Assembly: GCA_037954665.1 (NCBI GenBank)
Contig: JBBMOL010000228.1
Span: 682,001-746,000 of the forward strand
Direction of reading: 5' to 3'
Source of the DNA: Laguncularia racemosa
Lineage: Eukaryota > Streptophyta > Magnoliopsida > Myrtales > Combretaceae
Length of the DNA: 64,000 nucleotides
A program made the position numbers and the translations under genes. Every line of letters begins with the position of its first letter. Position 1 is the stretch's first letter. Below, in pieces: positions 1-13,095 of the stretch. The notes under the pieces are model-generated. The model did no database searches. It worked only from the letters and a program-made list of their open reading frames with translations, and was not told the origin of the DNA.

Positions 1-2324
1 AAATAAATAAAGTTTAGCAATGAGTCTTGTTGACTCAAGCAATTAAGCTTGTAGGGTGCCCTTCGGGAGATAATACCTGTTGACTTAAGTAATGAGCTTA
101 GGATCATCAGCCTAAAGCTCGCTACATGAGTCAAGAGAAAAGTTTGAGAAAACTAAACTAATTGAAATAAGTAATAGAGTTAATAGAGATTTGAAAGGGT
201 ATCTTAAAACCTAGTCACTTAAAATCATCTAGTCTAAGACTTAATAACTGATGAAATTACTCTATGCTACTAAAAAAAAAAAAAATTCTTCTAGTAATTA
301 TAAAATTAAGGAAGGATTTTCAATGGATAGATGGAGAAAATCTTTTGTTGGACGTCATGGTACTCAAGGGGATGGAAAAGGGGAAGTATATACCTCAACG
401 AAGTGGACAAAATTTTGAAAATCTTCTTCTTGATTAGATAATGTTTAGTATAATTTTCAGTTTATAAATTTTTGTCTGAATGGCATGATAAACTTAGGCA
501 TTTTACATATTAACTTTTGAACTCTAATTTTCGTATTTGTAGTACACTAAATATGATTGGGTAAAAAGGATGTTAAGGATAAACATTTACATGATGAATG
601 CAATTTGTTTAAGTATGAATTTAGTAATCGTTATCTAAGGTAATTGGTTAAGTAAAGAAAAAAAAATTGTCCTTGATCTTTTAAGGTTTATCTTTGCTTA
701 AGGATAAGCAAAGGCTTAAGTATAAGGGAATTTGATAAGTGTTATAAAATACTTATTATTTGTAACATTTACTTTAGCCTTTTGTTTAAATCTCCTACAT
801 TTTAGATTAATATTGCACTTAGTCACTCTTTATGTTAATTTCAAAGCTTTGAAATGTAATTTATAATTTAATAGAAGAATGACGTAAAATTTGAAGTAAA
901 AATATCATTTTATAAGATTTGAAAGCATGATACGGTAAAGAGCACAATCGTAAAGCCTTGCAAAATAGAATAAGGTAGATCATTTTGGAGTAGTTGTGCA
1001 AGCAACCACGTAGAAGTACATGGGGCAAGAACATGCCTATGTCAAAGGGCATGTTGAAAGAAAATTTTCAATATATTTGGAACGGAATAATACACAAGCA
1101 ATAGCACAATCGCACTATGACTTTGCTAAGCTAAAATTCAACTTTCTAAAATTAATTTCCAAGCTCAATTTCACTTCCCAAAAGTACAATTCATCCTAAA
1201 GATTTGATTTCCTTTCAAGAGTAACTAAGTTTCCTAAAATCCGGGGAAGTTGTTATTACCTATTCAATTAATATTTCCTAGTTTATGAAGATTTTTTAGA
1301 TTTTCCTAGGAAACTAAAACTTTCCTAGAAGGGTAGAAATTTATGACTATATGAGGAGTATAAATTTCCAATAGAGATGAAAATTGTAGATTGATAGTAG
1401 AATAGTGATAGAGTTTTAGTATTGTTGATTATTTGATGGATTTTCTTTATTTACTCTTTTTATATTGATGCTTTTAGTCTTAATATGTTGCTAACTGAAA
1501 ATTTCTTTTGTACTCAAGTACAATGAACCCTAAAATGAATATGTAATTTTCTAATTTGTTATTTAATAAATTATTTGTTACTCTTGTGATCTAATTATAT
1601 GTTCTTCATTACTTTCAATTTAATATTTCCAGTGTATTAGTTGAAGTTTGATTTCCTATATCGAGATCAAAAGATTCTATATTATAATAGATCTAGCATA
1701 ATTGGAAGGAATTGCAGGCAATCCTAGAGATAGGATGACATAAATCTTCTAGATTAAGGTCAAACACAATAAAAGAGTTCATAGATCGAATGCAATACAA
1801 TTCTAAGAGTTTTAATTAGGAAGAGATTCTAATTAATCAACTTGGAATTATGAATTAGTAGACTTGAGAGAGTTATTAGTTTAATTTAAAAACTCTCATG
1901 GTATAAGAATACAATAATAGAACTGAATAGTAATTAGTTAATTATATTAGTAGTTATAAGGAGATTTAATATCTGGATACACTTTTAATGATTATTGTTC
2001 TATTTTAAGTACTTGTTATTTGATTTTACTCACTCCACTCAATTTTTCAAATTAGATAATAAGAAAAAAAAGTAATTACTAATAATTATAATCCTTATGG
2101 GATCGACACTCGATATCAATATCCACAATACTATAAAATCAATAGGTACACTTGCCTACAGGTCTAAAGTAGTAGGATAGACCAATATCAAGTATCTATT
2201 TTTTTTTTTTCATGTCCATACACTTCATAAAAAGTGTGGGGGGGTGGTTTGAAGTTTAATGCCCTAATTGCACTATTGGAAATTTAATTCATACTCTTTA
2301 TTATTGGAGCACTCCATAGAAGTT
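1..2324. other. AT-rich repeat-derived stretch without a recognisable gene
   Basis: No reading frame here resembles a known protein. The stretch is AT-rich with homopolymer runs (for example A-runs near 271-285 and T-runs near 2201-2210). The segment around 2095-2165 (a GGGATCGACACTCG-like phrase followed by a short leader) resembles the boundary phrases often seen near the ends of plant LTR elements. It lies just upstream of copia-like coding remnants, so an old LTR or leader is possible, but no matching partner LTR was found. Confidence 0.35.
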
Positions 2325-3425
2325 ATCATATTCTTAGTCTTTTACCTACTCCATTACTTAAGTACAAATTTTGTCATGAGACCTTCTACCTTAAACCACC
2401 TTCCTTTATTTATCTTTAGGTTTTTGGTTGTGCTTATTACCTAGACCTTCTTTCTCAAGCTCCACATAAATTATCTCCTCAATCCACCTTATGTTTTTTC
2501 TTAAGATATCCTCAAAACCAAGAGGGTTATAGGTGCTATGATCTTACTTCTCACAAAGTCATTATGTCTCACCATATAGGGTTTAACAAGAGCTATTTTC
2601 CCTTTTCTCACTCTATCTCATCTCCTTCTTCTTCTGTCTCCTTATCTTATTTTCATAAAAATCCATAAGATTTTATTCATTCTGTCATTTGTGATGACTA
2701 TCATTCTTACATGCCTTTACCTTCTAACGTTTGTGACACCACAGCAACAAGCCAGCACATTCGTGCCTTAAGTCAAAGGCAAAGCATGTTGGCCTCCCAT
2801 ACCACCTCACTTCCACTACACACATTTATTATCCTATCCAAGACTCCCTAGTGTCTTCCTCCACTACTTCAACCACTTCAAATGACCTAATGACACAACC
2901 CTCCCCATTACATCAAGTCTCACCTACACGTCATCACATGATTACACAAACTAGAGATGAAACAAGGAAACTTAAAGTTATCTTGTATTTACATGGCACT
3001 GTTTCTAATGCTTTTCATTAAGAACCTAAGTTATTGCACTAAGCATGTCAAGATTCCCATTGGTGAGCTACTATGCAAGAGGAGCTTAATTCCTTAACCC
3101 AAAATCATACATAGGCTCTTGTTCCTTGACCATGTAAAGTTAATGTCATTGGTTCTTAATGGATGTTTGTGGTAAAACAATGTGTAGATGGTTTATTAGA
3201 ATGGTATAAAACTCGTCTTGTAGCTCAAGATTTCAATCAAAGACCCAGCATTAATTACAATGATAACTATGGCCTTATGGTCAAACTTACCACTATCTAC
3301 ATTGTGCTTAGTTATGCTCTTTTCAAAAATTAGCCCATGCATCAATCTAATGTGAAGAATGCTTTTAATGGGAATTTTACCTCTAGCCTCATTACTAAAG
3401 TTAGAGCACACAAACTCTAGAACCT
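2325..3425 (+). pseudogene. Ty1/copia retrotransposon polyprotein remnant (integrase C-terminus to RT start)
   Basis: Conceptual translation gives two blocks of copia Pol in the right order. Around 2330-2630 the translation reads like the integrase C-terminal region: a VFGCAYY-type motif, then APHKLSPQS, a FL-x-Y element and SHHIGFNKSYFPF. Around 3050-3420 is the start of the copia reverse transcriptase: MQEELNSL, EWYKTRLVAQDFNQ, then a degraded HQSNVKNAFNG block. Stop codons and frame changes interrupt both blocks, and the linker between them is not alignable. The catalytic YVDD part of RT, RNase H and a 3' LTR are absent. This is a truncated, dead copy. The family call is firm; the exact edges are estimates. 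Confidence 0.75.
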
Positions 3426-4432
3426 CATGTAGAGTGTTCTGTTCAACCAACCAGTTGAAGATAAAGATGCCTTCATGCAATCATACTAGCCACATTACCC
3501 ATCTAGTCGAGGTGCCCCCTTAATAATCACACAAGTTAAGGATGACTTGGAGGGCCTAACCTAAAGCAACCTACTAGGTAACCTCTGGGGACTCACAAGC
3601 AAAGATAGTCGACTTGCTCTAGAGTTTAACTTGTTAAATCTAACCTTCACCTTGCAATCTGACTTACTTATCCTCACCTACCAACCATCCAAGTAAGGGA
3701 TGAAGTACGCTAATGATAATATAGAGGCAAGCTCTCTAACTAACTAGCTAATCTAACAAGAAAACTCAAACCTTATCTAATCTCATACCCTTTGTCTTAT
3801 CTACTAGAGTACCCACTAATCATGCATTGACACATGTCCATCTTGACAACTAACACTAATAGATTCTAAATTATTCCCTTATGATGTATTTACTATTTTA
3901 CCCTTTTTTAAAATACTATAACATGGTAATTTACTCTTTTAGGGTTAAACTATTTTAATTTTTCATTTTATCCTTTACCCTAATGGGCTTAATATAAATA
4001 GCTTCTTATGTAAGGAATCGAATCACCATCTTTTAATAGAGAATATACATTCTTTAAATTGTGAGTTTTCTCTCAATTTATCTTCTTTTATCAACCTTTG
4101 GCAAAGGCTATGGTGAGATCCCTAACTTTCTACTTTGTACATAATATCATAATAGAAAATTAGGCCATGTTCTTATTCTTTGTGGTTAGTAATATCCACA
4201 AGAATGATACACGTCAACTAAATCCATTTTAATCATCTTCAATTTCTTCCATATTTGGAAGGACCCATTTCCTTTAAGAGCTTGCTAAATTGATGACCTA
4301 GTGATTTTCCTTCCTAGACACATCATCTTTAATTTTAGTATCAGAGGTTTTGATGAGGGAAGTCATGTAAAATATATTGAAGTCACTATCAACATAGGTG
4401 TTAAAATTAAAGTTGTTATAGTGTTGTGAGTA
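3426..4432. other. Non-coding stretch, possible LTR/leader of the following gypsy relic
   Basis: No coding similarity was seen. A good TATA-like box (TATAAATAG) lies at 3993-4001. It is followed by leader-like sequence rich in TCTCTC/TTTATC and, at about 4400-4440, the first gag-like frame. This arrangement would suit the U3/R part of a decayed LTR, but no second LTR copy was identified. Confidence 0.3.
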
Positions 4433-4907
4433 GTGAAGACTATTGCAGAAGAGTTGAGAATGTCGAATCTTAAAGTTCATTGTGGAATAGGTGACTATAA
4501 GAGTGATAACCATGGGCATAGAAGGAATGCTCATCTACCTGCTAGATCTACTAATGAGCAAATTCAGGAATCGACCACTATAGTAGCCAATCTTGTTATG
4601 ACTATGCAACCATTAGTGGAAAATCAACCTATTCATGGCTACCCAAGAGATGGACAAGCTCATAATGAAAAAGAAAGGTTAAACTTACCTTTAAATGTTC
4701 AAAATTGTGGTGGATTGAGATAAGATAAGAAAGTAAGGAGACAAGCAAAGATAGAGGAGGTTGATGAAGAAAAGTGAGGATAATTTTGATGAGGAGTATA
4801 GTGCACAGGAAGTGAAAGAAGTGAAAGCTCCTAAAGAACTGGATAATGTTAAAATGCAAATAGCCTATTTTACAATAGTAAAGATGCAAATGTAGTGGAG
4901 ACACGAA
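4433..4907 (+). pseudogene. Possible 5' gag fragment of a Ty3/gypsy relic
   Basis: An open frame of 96 codons (4433-4723) and the following degraded sequence are polar and charged, without a recognised domain. The fragment lies directly upstream of a hAT-like insertion, and clear gypsy Gag sequence resumes on the other side at about 6370. I therefore infer it is the N-terminal part of the same Gag gene. It could equally be an unrelated leader ORF. There is no zinc knuckle in this fragment. Confidence 0.35.
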
Positions 4908-6331
4908 TAGGGGTGGCAATTCGTGTCAACAGTCATATCTCGTGTCCATATCTAAACGGGTTCATGTCTTAAAAACCTCAACCCATAACATAACCTATTT
5001 ATTAATAGTGCATGAAAACCTAAACCCATAACCTAACCCATTTAATAACCATGTTTTGTATCTGGGTTTAACATGTTTGTTAATTAAAAAGTTATAATTT
5101 AATTTATAAAATAGTTATAAATATATCAAAAAAGGGGCAATTATAAAATCAATATTTAGAAATAAAAATGATATAATCTTAACACTTAAATATACAACTA
5201 TAACATAGCAAGAATTTAATACAATAAAGTTATATAATCTATAATATAGTATATATATTATAAGAATAGTGTTGCCAGCGTTACCTAAACTTTGGACAAA
5301 AGTTCAATTTACTACCTAAAGTTTGAATTTGCTAAATTTAGTACCTAATTCAAAGTTTTTTATATCACTGATACTACCTATATTAAATCTTGCGATGATT
5401 CATTTTTCCAGTCATATTCTTTAGCTATCATTAACGTGATATGTGTCTCACTAATTTAAAGAATGTCACATTAACACTATTGGTTCTAACTGTTGAACAT
5501 GATGGAAGGGCATTTTTTTATGTAGTTTAACGTGTTTTTTGTATCTTTTTTTTTTTTTAATTATTGAGTCTAGGATGTGCAAAAACAATGCCAATGTGAT
5601 ATTCCTTACACTAGTAGGGCACATATTACATTAATGATGGTTGAAGCATATGACTAGATAGGTAATTGTATAACAAGATTTAATATAGATAATAGTAGTA
5701 ACATGAAAACTTCGAATTGGATACTAAAATTAATAATTTTAAATTTTAGATAATAAATTGATCTTTTGTCAAAATTCAAGTAGCAATCATAACATTATCC
5801 CATATTTACAATGCTATATATACACACATGTATACATATATATGTCTTATAGTTATATAATCTATATACATATATTTTATACATAAATATAGGTTATATA
5901 AATGTTGTATAGTTTTATAATCTATATTTAAATAAAGTATACATATATTATTTTAATATATAGGCTAATACATATAACATATGTATTTAAATTATGTATT
6001 TAAACTATATATGTATATAATCTATATAAGTACAACCTATATAAATATATATATAGATAAATGATATAATTTATATATATCTATATGTGTGTTATATATA
6101 TTATATATAATTATATATATGTTATATATATTATTAGTTATTTTGTTATTAAACAGGTTCGCAGGTCAAACCCAGACTTGTTTACGAGATCTATTTAATA
6201 AAGAGGATCGTAAACAGGTTTACAAGTCTAGCTCATTTATGTCTCGTGTCGATTTTTTTAGTATAGAAACTCATTTATAATCATGTCGTGTTGTGTCCGG
6301 GTTTGCAAGTCATGTCTCGAATTGCCAACCG
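4908..6331. mobile_element. hAT-like non-autonomous DNA element
   Basis: The left end reads TAGGGGTGGCAATTCG (from 4908). The right end, read on the minus strand, carries GGTTGGCAATTCG (to about 6331). The shared TGGCAATTCG core with a leading GGGG/GGTT is typical of plant hAT-superfamily termini. The interior is extremely AT-rich, encodes no transposase, and contains a second nested foldback element. An 8-bp target duplication is expected for hAT but was not convincing here, so the exact outer boundary is uncertain by a few bases. Flanking sequence on both sides looks like one gypsy gag gene, which supports an insertion. Confidence 0.6.
5264..5801. mobile_element. Foldback MITE-like element with ~128-bp terminal inverted repeats
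   Basis: The left arm (about 5264-5393) and right arm (about 5673-5801) are imperfect reverse complements over about 128 bp. Both read through AAAGTTCAATTTA-like, CTAAAGTTT-like and TATATTAAATCTTG segments when oriented the same way. The central 280 bp has no coding content. Long inverted arms without a gene fit a foldback or Mutator-like MITE. It is nested inside the hAT-like element, so it inserted later. A related element with the same terminal theme occurs at 59196-60378. Confidence 0.65.
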
Positions 6332-8110
6332 CAGATGCAGATTACTACTCAAATTAGAACAACAAAGTCGACAAACTATTTAAATGCCATGAGTATGACG
6401 AAGCTATGAAAGTGCGATTGGTTGCCCTAGAATTTTCTAGACATACTACCCTATGGTTGAAGAACTTGTTGAATACTAAGAGAAGGACTAGAAAACGTGT
6501 GATTTGGTCATAGACTGAGATGAAGAGGATCTTGAAGAGGAGGTCCATGCCTAATTACTACACACAGGAAGCATTTAAGAAGTTGTAAATCCTAAGACAG
6601 GAAAGATGTGCATAGATGATTATGTGAAAGAATTTCAAATGTTAATTATTCATTGTGAACTAGAAGAGCTCAAGGACAAAATGATTGCTCAATTTATAGT
6701 TGGGCTGAAGCATGAAATTGCATGTGTGGTTAAACTATAGTGCTTGGACACTCTTGAAAATGCTAGTCTATTAGATTAAAACGTTGAATGATAGAAGCAC
6801 AATAACCTAAATAGGGCATCAATATCAAGGTTACCACCTTTAACCTGACCTATCATTAGATAACTTGTAAGTGTGGCAATGAAATAGAGACCAGCATGAT
6901 ACTAATGCAGAGAGATATGGTAAATGACAGGATGACTAGCATAGGAAAGTACCTATCACTAATTCCATAATGAAAAAGGAAGCTGGACAAAGCTTAGGTT
7001 AGAAGATGAGCTAGATCAAGTGCTTCAAATATTTGGGCTTCAAGCATATTGCTTCTCAATGAACAAACCAATAAGCCATGATCTTGAATGATGAAGAACC
7101 ACAATATGAGGTTGAAAGTGCTGATGAAGAGGAAGATGAGCAGAGATTGGGGACAATAGAGGAAGCCCTCACAAAATATCACATTGACGAAGATGTTGTA
7201 GTTTACATTAAGCAAGGCTAGTATTTAAGCATAGTGTGAAGGAGAGCCATAACCATAGCACCAACAAAAGAGGATGGACAAAGAGAGAACTTGTCCTGTA
7301 TCGAGTGTAAGGTAAAGGGGAATTTCTTTGCATTGATCATTGATAGAGGAAGCTACATTGACATAGCTGCATCATCCTTGATTAACCAATTGAAGTTACT
7401 AACCATAAAACATTCTTAGCCCTATAAATTGCATTGGTTAAATGAAAAGGCGACCTTACATGTTATGTAACAAGTGCAAGTACCAATAACCATCAAGGAT
7501 AGGTACTAACTTGAGGTCCTTTGTGATGTGCTACTAATGTATGCTTCACATATACTACTTGGACAAACTTAGATGTTCGACCAACATATTTTACATGATA
7601 GGTAATGCAATACTTAAGTGTTCCAAAAGGATGGCAAGAAAGTAATCTTGCATCCTATGAGGGCTAAAGAAGTACTAGAGTCTTAGATTTAGATAGCTAG
7701 AGCATAGAAGAAGATCTTATTCATAGGTAAATGTGAGTCGAAATAGACCATGAGTTTAGGTGAGCCAATGTGCTTACTCTTGATCAAGCAATTAGTGGAA
7801 GCTACCAACTTAGATACCTTATCGAGGTAGGTGAATGATCTATTGTAGAAATTTTGAGATTCATTCCTTGAGGAGTTACCAAGTAAATTATCACCTCTAC
7901 AAGGGATCAAACATAATATCAACTTGAAACCTAGAACTTCCTTACTAAATCAACTTACTTATTGCATGAACCTAAAGAAAGCTAAAGAGTTGAAGCACCA
8001 AGTGGATGAGCTGATTAAGCAAGGTCATGTAAGAGAGAGCACAAGCCTTAATGTTGAGCCCACACTATATATAGTTAAGGTTGTGTTTATCAAAAAAATA
8101 TCGTGAAATT
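6332..8110 (+). pseudogene. Ty3/gypsy relic: gag, protease and start of RT
   Basis: Translation, with interruptions, shows three gypsy parts in order. Around 6390-6770 is a Retrotrans_gag-like domain (LVALEFSRHTTLWLKNLL, then DYVKEFQMLIIHCE and a GLKHEI block). Around 7270-7620 is a protease-like region with an ALIIDRGSYIDIAASS block where D-S/T-G would be expected, so the active-site motif looks altered. Around 7905-8100 is the lead-in to RT (HNINLKPRTSL, then LKHQVDELIKQGHVRES). Numerous TAG/TAA codons replace likely Trp/Gln codons. The RT catalytic core, RNase H and integrase are missing beyond 8110. It is a dead, 3'-truncated element. The lineage differs from the Tat/Ogre element at 14971. 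Confidence 0.75.
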
Positions 8111-9272
8111 ACACCATTTACTATTTCAAAAATAAGATTGAATTTTTGTTGAAATGGGGGAGGTTCTTAAGAAACATATCTACACTACTAAATCCATTAA
8201 AATAAATAAAAAAAAAAACTAAGATAATCTACACATCAAATATGCTTAAAAAATAATTTTTCACAATTTTACATGCAGGTTTAATATTTTGAAGAAAATA
8301 AATTAAACTAAGGCATGGATTTGAGCTCACCTTCACTAATAGAGGTAGACACAATTTAATTTGGTTCGATTTTTTCTCCAAACCAAACCAAGTAATAAAA
8401 ATGTGGTTTCATTTTTTATCACTTCAAATCTAACCAGATGGTTCAATTTTGGAACCTTTCCCAACCATAAAATTTTAGTTTGGTTTACAGATTAAACCAT
8501 ATTTTGTAAACTAATAAAGTGTACTTGCTTAATATATAATCTCATATAAGTAATACTAAATTTATTTAATAATAATATGTACTGATATCATGTAAGAGAT
8601 TAATAAAGTCAATATTCAAGTAACTAAAAAATTTAAATATATAATACAATTAATTTATTCCTTAAACTAGCATATAGTATAAATTTTTAATCAACATATA
8701 TACATATTTACTATATTTTGGTCATAAAATTTAAATATATATATTTTTTCAATAAATATTAATTATTTTTTTAAATGTTATGTTAAAAAATAATTAGTTA
8801 CAAGTAAAATATTATTGTATTTTTCCAAAATAGTTTGGTTCAAATTATCCTTCCAAACCAATCAAATTTTTTGTTTGGTTCGAATTTAAAAAATTTCAAA
8901 CAAAATTGCAAAAAAAATAAAAATAAAAATAAAATAAAACCATATATTTAATTTGGTTTGCAAATTGGTTTGGCTTTGTCATTTCTTTTGCCCAACATAT
9001 ATGCCAAAGCTCCAATGAATTACCACTAAAGAGGCCTTGTTGGTCGGATCTCCTACCACCCTAGTAGCTTAACCACTAAGTCCTACACCAATAGCCTCAC
9101 CTTAAGCCCATAAACCACTAATGACTAGAACCTTCCTAATATTTTTCCTATTTTCTCTTCATTTTCCCGAAAATTTAACTTAAAACTTTTGACTCCTTTC
9201 TACTTATGACTATTTAGGTTTGCATGTATCAATCTTCTAGAATTGTTTTAAGAGGATAAGGGTAATGAATTT
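8111..9272. repeat. AT-rich stretch with a palindromic GGTTTGGTT-containing repeat (about 8340-8985)
   Basis: There is no gene. Between about 8340 and 8985 the two ends carry mirrored GGTTTGGTT/AACCAAACC phrases (for example near 8360-8395, 8475-8490, 8830-8880 and 8950-8975), giving a loose inverted-repeat layout with an AT-rich centre. This resembles degenerate non-autonomous DNA elements common in plants, but termini and a target duplication could not be fixed. Positions 8986-9272 show nothing recognisable. Confidence 0.35.
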
Positions 9273-11690
9273 TGTCACGCCCCGAAAGGAGGCCTAGAAG
9301 TCTCCACCAAAATCATCATGGCATGTGTGCACCCGTTACATGATGATTGTCTTACGAGTTAAAGATCGTAAGACTCTAAATAAATAATTGCATTTACAAC
9401 TAATCATAGTACATATAATTGGATAATAAAATATAACTATGAATCTTGTATCCTATGGTCAACCATGATTGTAAAGAATTGGTATACCCTACCAATCAGT
9501 AAAATAAGATAAACCCTAGGTTTCTCAATTTTAAATTCTATTTACATAGGGGTCCTAACATTTCATCTAAGTAAATCTATCCTTCACAATTCTTACTTTG
9601 TTGTTCTGGTCTTCCAAAACTCTCAACACTTCACATCTTATCCCATCCCGAGATTTCGTAATCGCTACCTACAAAAGAGTCTATGAGGGAGTAAGCACAC
9701 TATAGCTCCGTAAATGGTATGGTAACACTTTCAATGCTATGTACACACAAGAAAATTCAAATCAAGTTATCAAACACATGCTATGCATGAGCAACCATAT
9801 GAATACAGCATCTCACGTAGTCTTCTGGTAACCAATGTGAAGTTTAGGGTTTATGCCCCCTTTAACCTTGGGTTGGGGATTTCGAAGCTACCATCAATGC
9901 TCGAGTCATTATCCGGTTTGTTTATCTTATCACTTTGTTAATTATGATATCTTCTTAACTCAACAGTGAACACTCTCGTACCTCTGCACCAAATGGAGCA
10001 AAACCCTCAAGGACAAGCTGGACTTAGAATCTTTAAGGTGCGACAATCCCCTAATCACTTAGTTTGCACTTGGCGAAACAACAATCCTCTTGATCACTTC
10101 TGACATATCCTGTAGCAATGATGGCCTTCAATCTCATGCAATGTCTCGTGGAAATGCATGTCCAGTTTTAATCAGGTCTACTTCCTTAATTAATTGATTT
10201 AAGGTGATTAAACAACATATATAATCACAATCAATTCTCATTCAAGTCAATGAAGCAACTATCAAGCATCTCATTTCACACTCACCACAAGGATCCTACC
10301 TTTCTTATCACACAAATCGACACTGAACCTAGACCCCGTGGACATAGACTATCCAGTCTTAAAACAGATTAAATTAACTCAGCACCTCTCTGTGCCATTT
10401 CTTTTAAATGTCAAACCAACCACTCGAGGTTGACTTACAATCATCATCTTTGACACCTTTATATCATTTGTCTTAAATGTCAAACCAACCACTCAGGGTT
10501 GATTTACAATCATCATCTCTGGCACCTCTGTGTCATCGCACTTCACAAGTGCTTTGTCATTCTCACTTTCGAGAGCCAACAAGGTCGTCTCGTATTTTCC
10601 TTTTAATGTCCTCAAGAAATTTGTGTATAATATATATATATATATACACATATAGGTATGCACGTGACATGTCTTTAATTAAAGACACTAGACACCTTTC
10701 CTTACGTACGTAAGAGGGCAAGAAAATATGGTCATTGAGTTAAAAAAAAAATCAAGATTTCACTCATGATTTGTATGGTTGGGCTCATGCGTGTGTTATG
10801 TAGATAAAATAGGGAAATAAGCTTGCCCAAGTATATGTACACATTCAGGAACCGACTCTGATATGTATACATAATGACATCTATAGACCATATTCTAACT
10901 AAGCACACCTACTCGGTAGCTATAGAAGGAAAAGCTAGGTTTCTATGTTCCTATTTGATTTGGAAGAAGACAATTTTAAAGCATAGGTTCGGTTTGTGGT
11001 TATAGGTCTAGCAATATAGCGCTAGATGCTATCATTAAGGTAATGACATCTAAAGCCCCCAAACCATACCATCCACTATGTTCTTTATGACTTTTTCCCT
11101 AATTCATCAATCCCCATTATGACTCAACTCAGCAATAATAGCATTAAATTGCAAACACAACAAACAGCAATTTCACATGCATAGCAATCAACATAAAACA
11201 TAATATGGTAGCATATCATTAAGTTTCTCACTCATCTGTTTAAGGTCGTCATAGTCCTAGCCGTCATTAGGTGATTCCGATATGTAGTCCCTTCTCCAAG
11301 TATGGTATCAAAGGGTTAACTACAGCGACTCTACGTAATTTCCGTTGGATTTCTCGATCTCTCATTAACTCCTATTTCTTCTCAAACTTCCCGATGCCTT
11401 TCCCCACACTCACATACACAATCAATTCATCAATGGCACGCACTCACTTCTAGATCTTCTCTTCTTAACTTGATTACTTAATCAAGTTGCTCAGGCCACC
11501 GTTATTACATCAATGACACCTCTTTTCCTACTCAATTTCACACACAAATACATTCACTTTCTTCATACAATTCCCTCTTCCTCTTCGGTTTCACCTTTCT
11601 ATTCTTTCTTCTCTCCTTTGTTGACATCTCCACCTATAAAGTTTCTTATCCTCTCTACCAGTCTCCATCCTCACTCACGCTTCCATGACC
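9273..11690. repeat. Long dispersed repeat, copy 1 (starts TGTCACGCCCC)
   Basis: From 9273 the sequence aligns by eye with the copy starting at 13096 for at least 1.8 kb, at roughly 85-90% identity. Differences are mostly C/T and G/A. Shared landmarks are the TGT(C/T)ACGCCCC start, the AACCAACCACTC tandem block, a TA microsatellite (about 10627-10650), and an AGGAAAAGCTAGGTTTCTATGTTC block. No protein is encoded. The TG start could mark an LTR, but no primer-binding site or pol genes lie between the copies. The tail (about 11400-11690) grades into the CA-rich minisatellite. Confidence 0.6.
10406..10543. repeat. 69-bp direct duplication inside the long repeat
   Basis: Two head-to-tail units of 69 bp, each containing AAATGTCAAACCAACCACTC, start at 10406 and 10475. 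The same duplication appears in the second long repeat at about 14200-14335, so it predates the duplication of the larger unit. Confidence 0.7.
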
Positions 11691-13095
11691 ACACATACAC
11701 CAGCCACCCTTTACACATACCATGTACACACACACCTACATATTCTTATCCATATACATACACACCCTGCACACCACGCTTGCACCTATACATACATACA
11801 CATAACCATACCATACATCAAATTACATACACACACATCTGCACTTTGTTATTCTTCTTTCTCCTCGAGTCCACATACACACACACCACTAGTGTAGACA
11901 TACACACATACTCCACATAAGTTCCACACCACTAACATACACATACACACATACTCCACTTACACCTCACACCACTAATACATACTTACCCTCATACTCC
12001 ATACACATTACACACCTCCCATATACATACTCAAATACCCACACTGCATACTATCTCTTACACATACATACGTACCCACACCACATGCCATCTCATACAC
12101 TTACACATATACTCCACATACACCTTACACCACCAAAACACATGCACCCACATACTTCACACACACTATATGTACCTTCCACACCCATACACACATGTTC
12201 ACACCCCACACATCGTCTCACACTCATACATACATATCCCATATACACCATCCTCAACTTCCATTCTTACATACACATGTCCATACACTATACACCATTT
12301 CACACACATACATATATACCTACACACACCACTCCTTCCATATACATATACACACATGCTACATACTCTACACACCATCCACATACACACTAGTACCGCA
12401 CACCCCACACCTTCCATACACCAATACACATACTCTACACATCTCACACCTTCCATACACATACATACCCTCACACGCCACATGGCATCCACACACACAT
12501 ACACAAATCGCACCTACCACACATCATCTATATGCATACAGCCCTCTCACACACACCGCATATCATCCCATATACATACATTTCGCATATACCACACACC
12601 CATATACACACACATGCCATACACACTACATACACATACCGCACACCCTACATCCCTCATGCACATACTCACAAGCCATCATCCACACATACACACATCT
12701 GTACACACACCACATACCTTTACCCACACATACGCATATCTCCATATACATCACACCCACCTTCTGTATCCACACACACGTATCCATACCACATACCATT
12801 TCAATATACATACATACATACTCACACACTATACACTTGCCTCCTCCTTTCCCATACATTCCTACACACACCACCCATCGTCACACACACCCATCTTCAC
12901 ATACATTACACACCTTTGTTCACACACACACACATACTCCTACATCCCGCACACCGCCACACACTCACACACACACATACCCTTACACACCGCACACCTT
13001 CACTCACACATACATGAATCCTTACACTCCACACACATACACACACCTTTACACACACACCACCAACCGTCACATACACCCATCTTCATAGACAC
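11690..13095. repeat. CACACATA-rich minisatellite tract, ~1.4 kb
   Basis: A long, strongly strand-asymmetric tract made of C, A and T with almost no G on the plus strand. It is built from degenerate short units of the CACACACATACA/CCATACACATAC kind interspersed with CTCCACATACAC-like spacers. Several overlapping open frames here translate to His/Thr/Tyr/Pro-rich low-complexity protein and are by-products of the repeat, not genes. The tract begins where the tail of long-repeat copy 1 fades and stops abruptly at the start of copy 2. Confidence 0.85.

Noticed and set aside
5820..6130. Possible matrix attachment or origin-like AT tract
   Set aside because: TATA-rich sequence of this kind is common in AT-rich plant transposon interiors; there is no specific motif to support a function.
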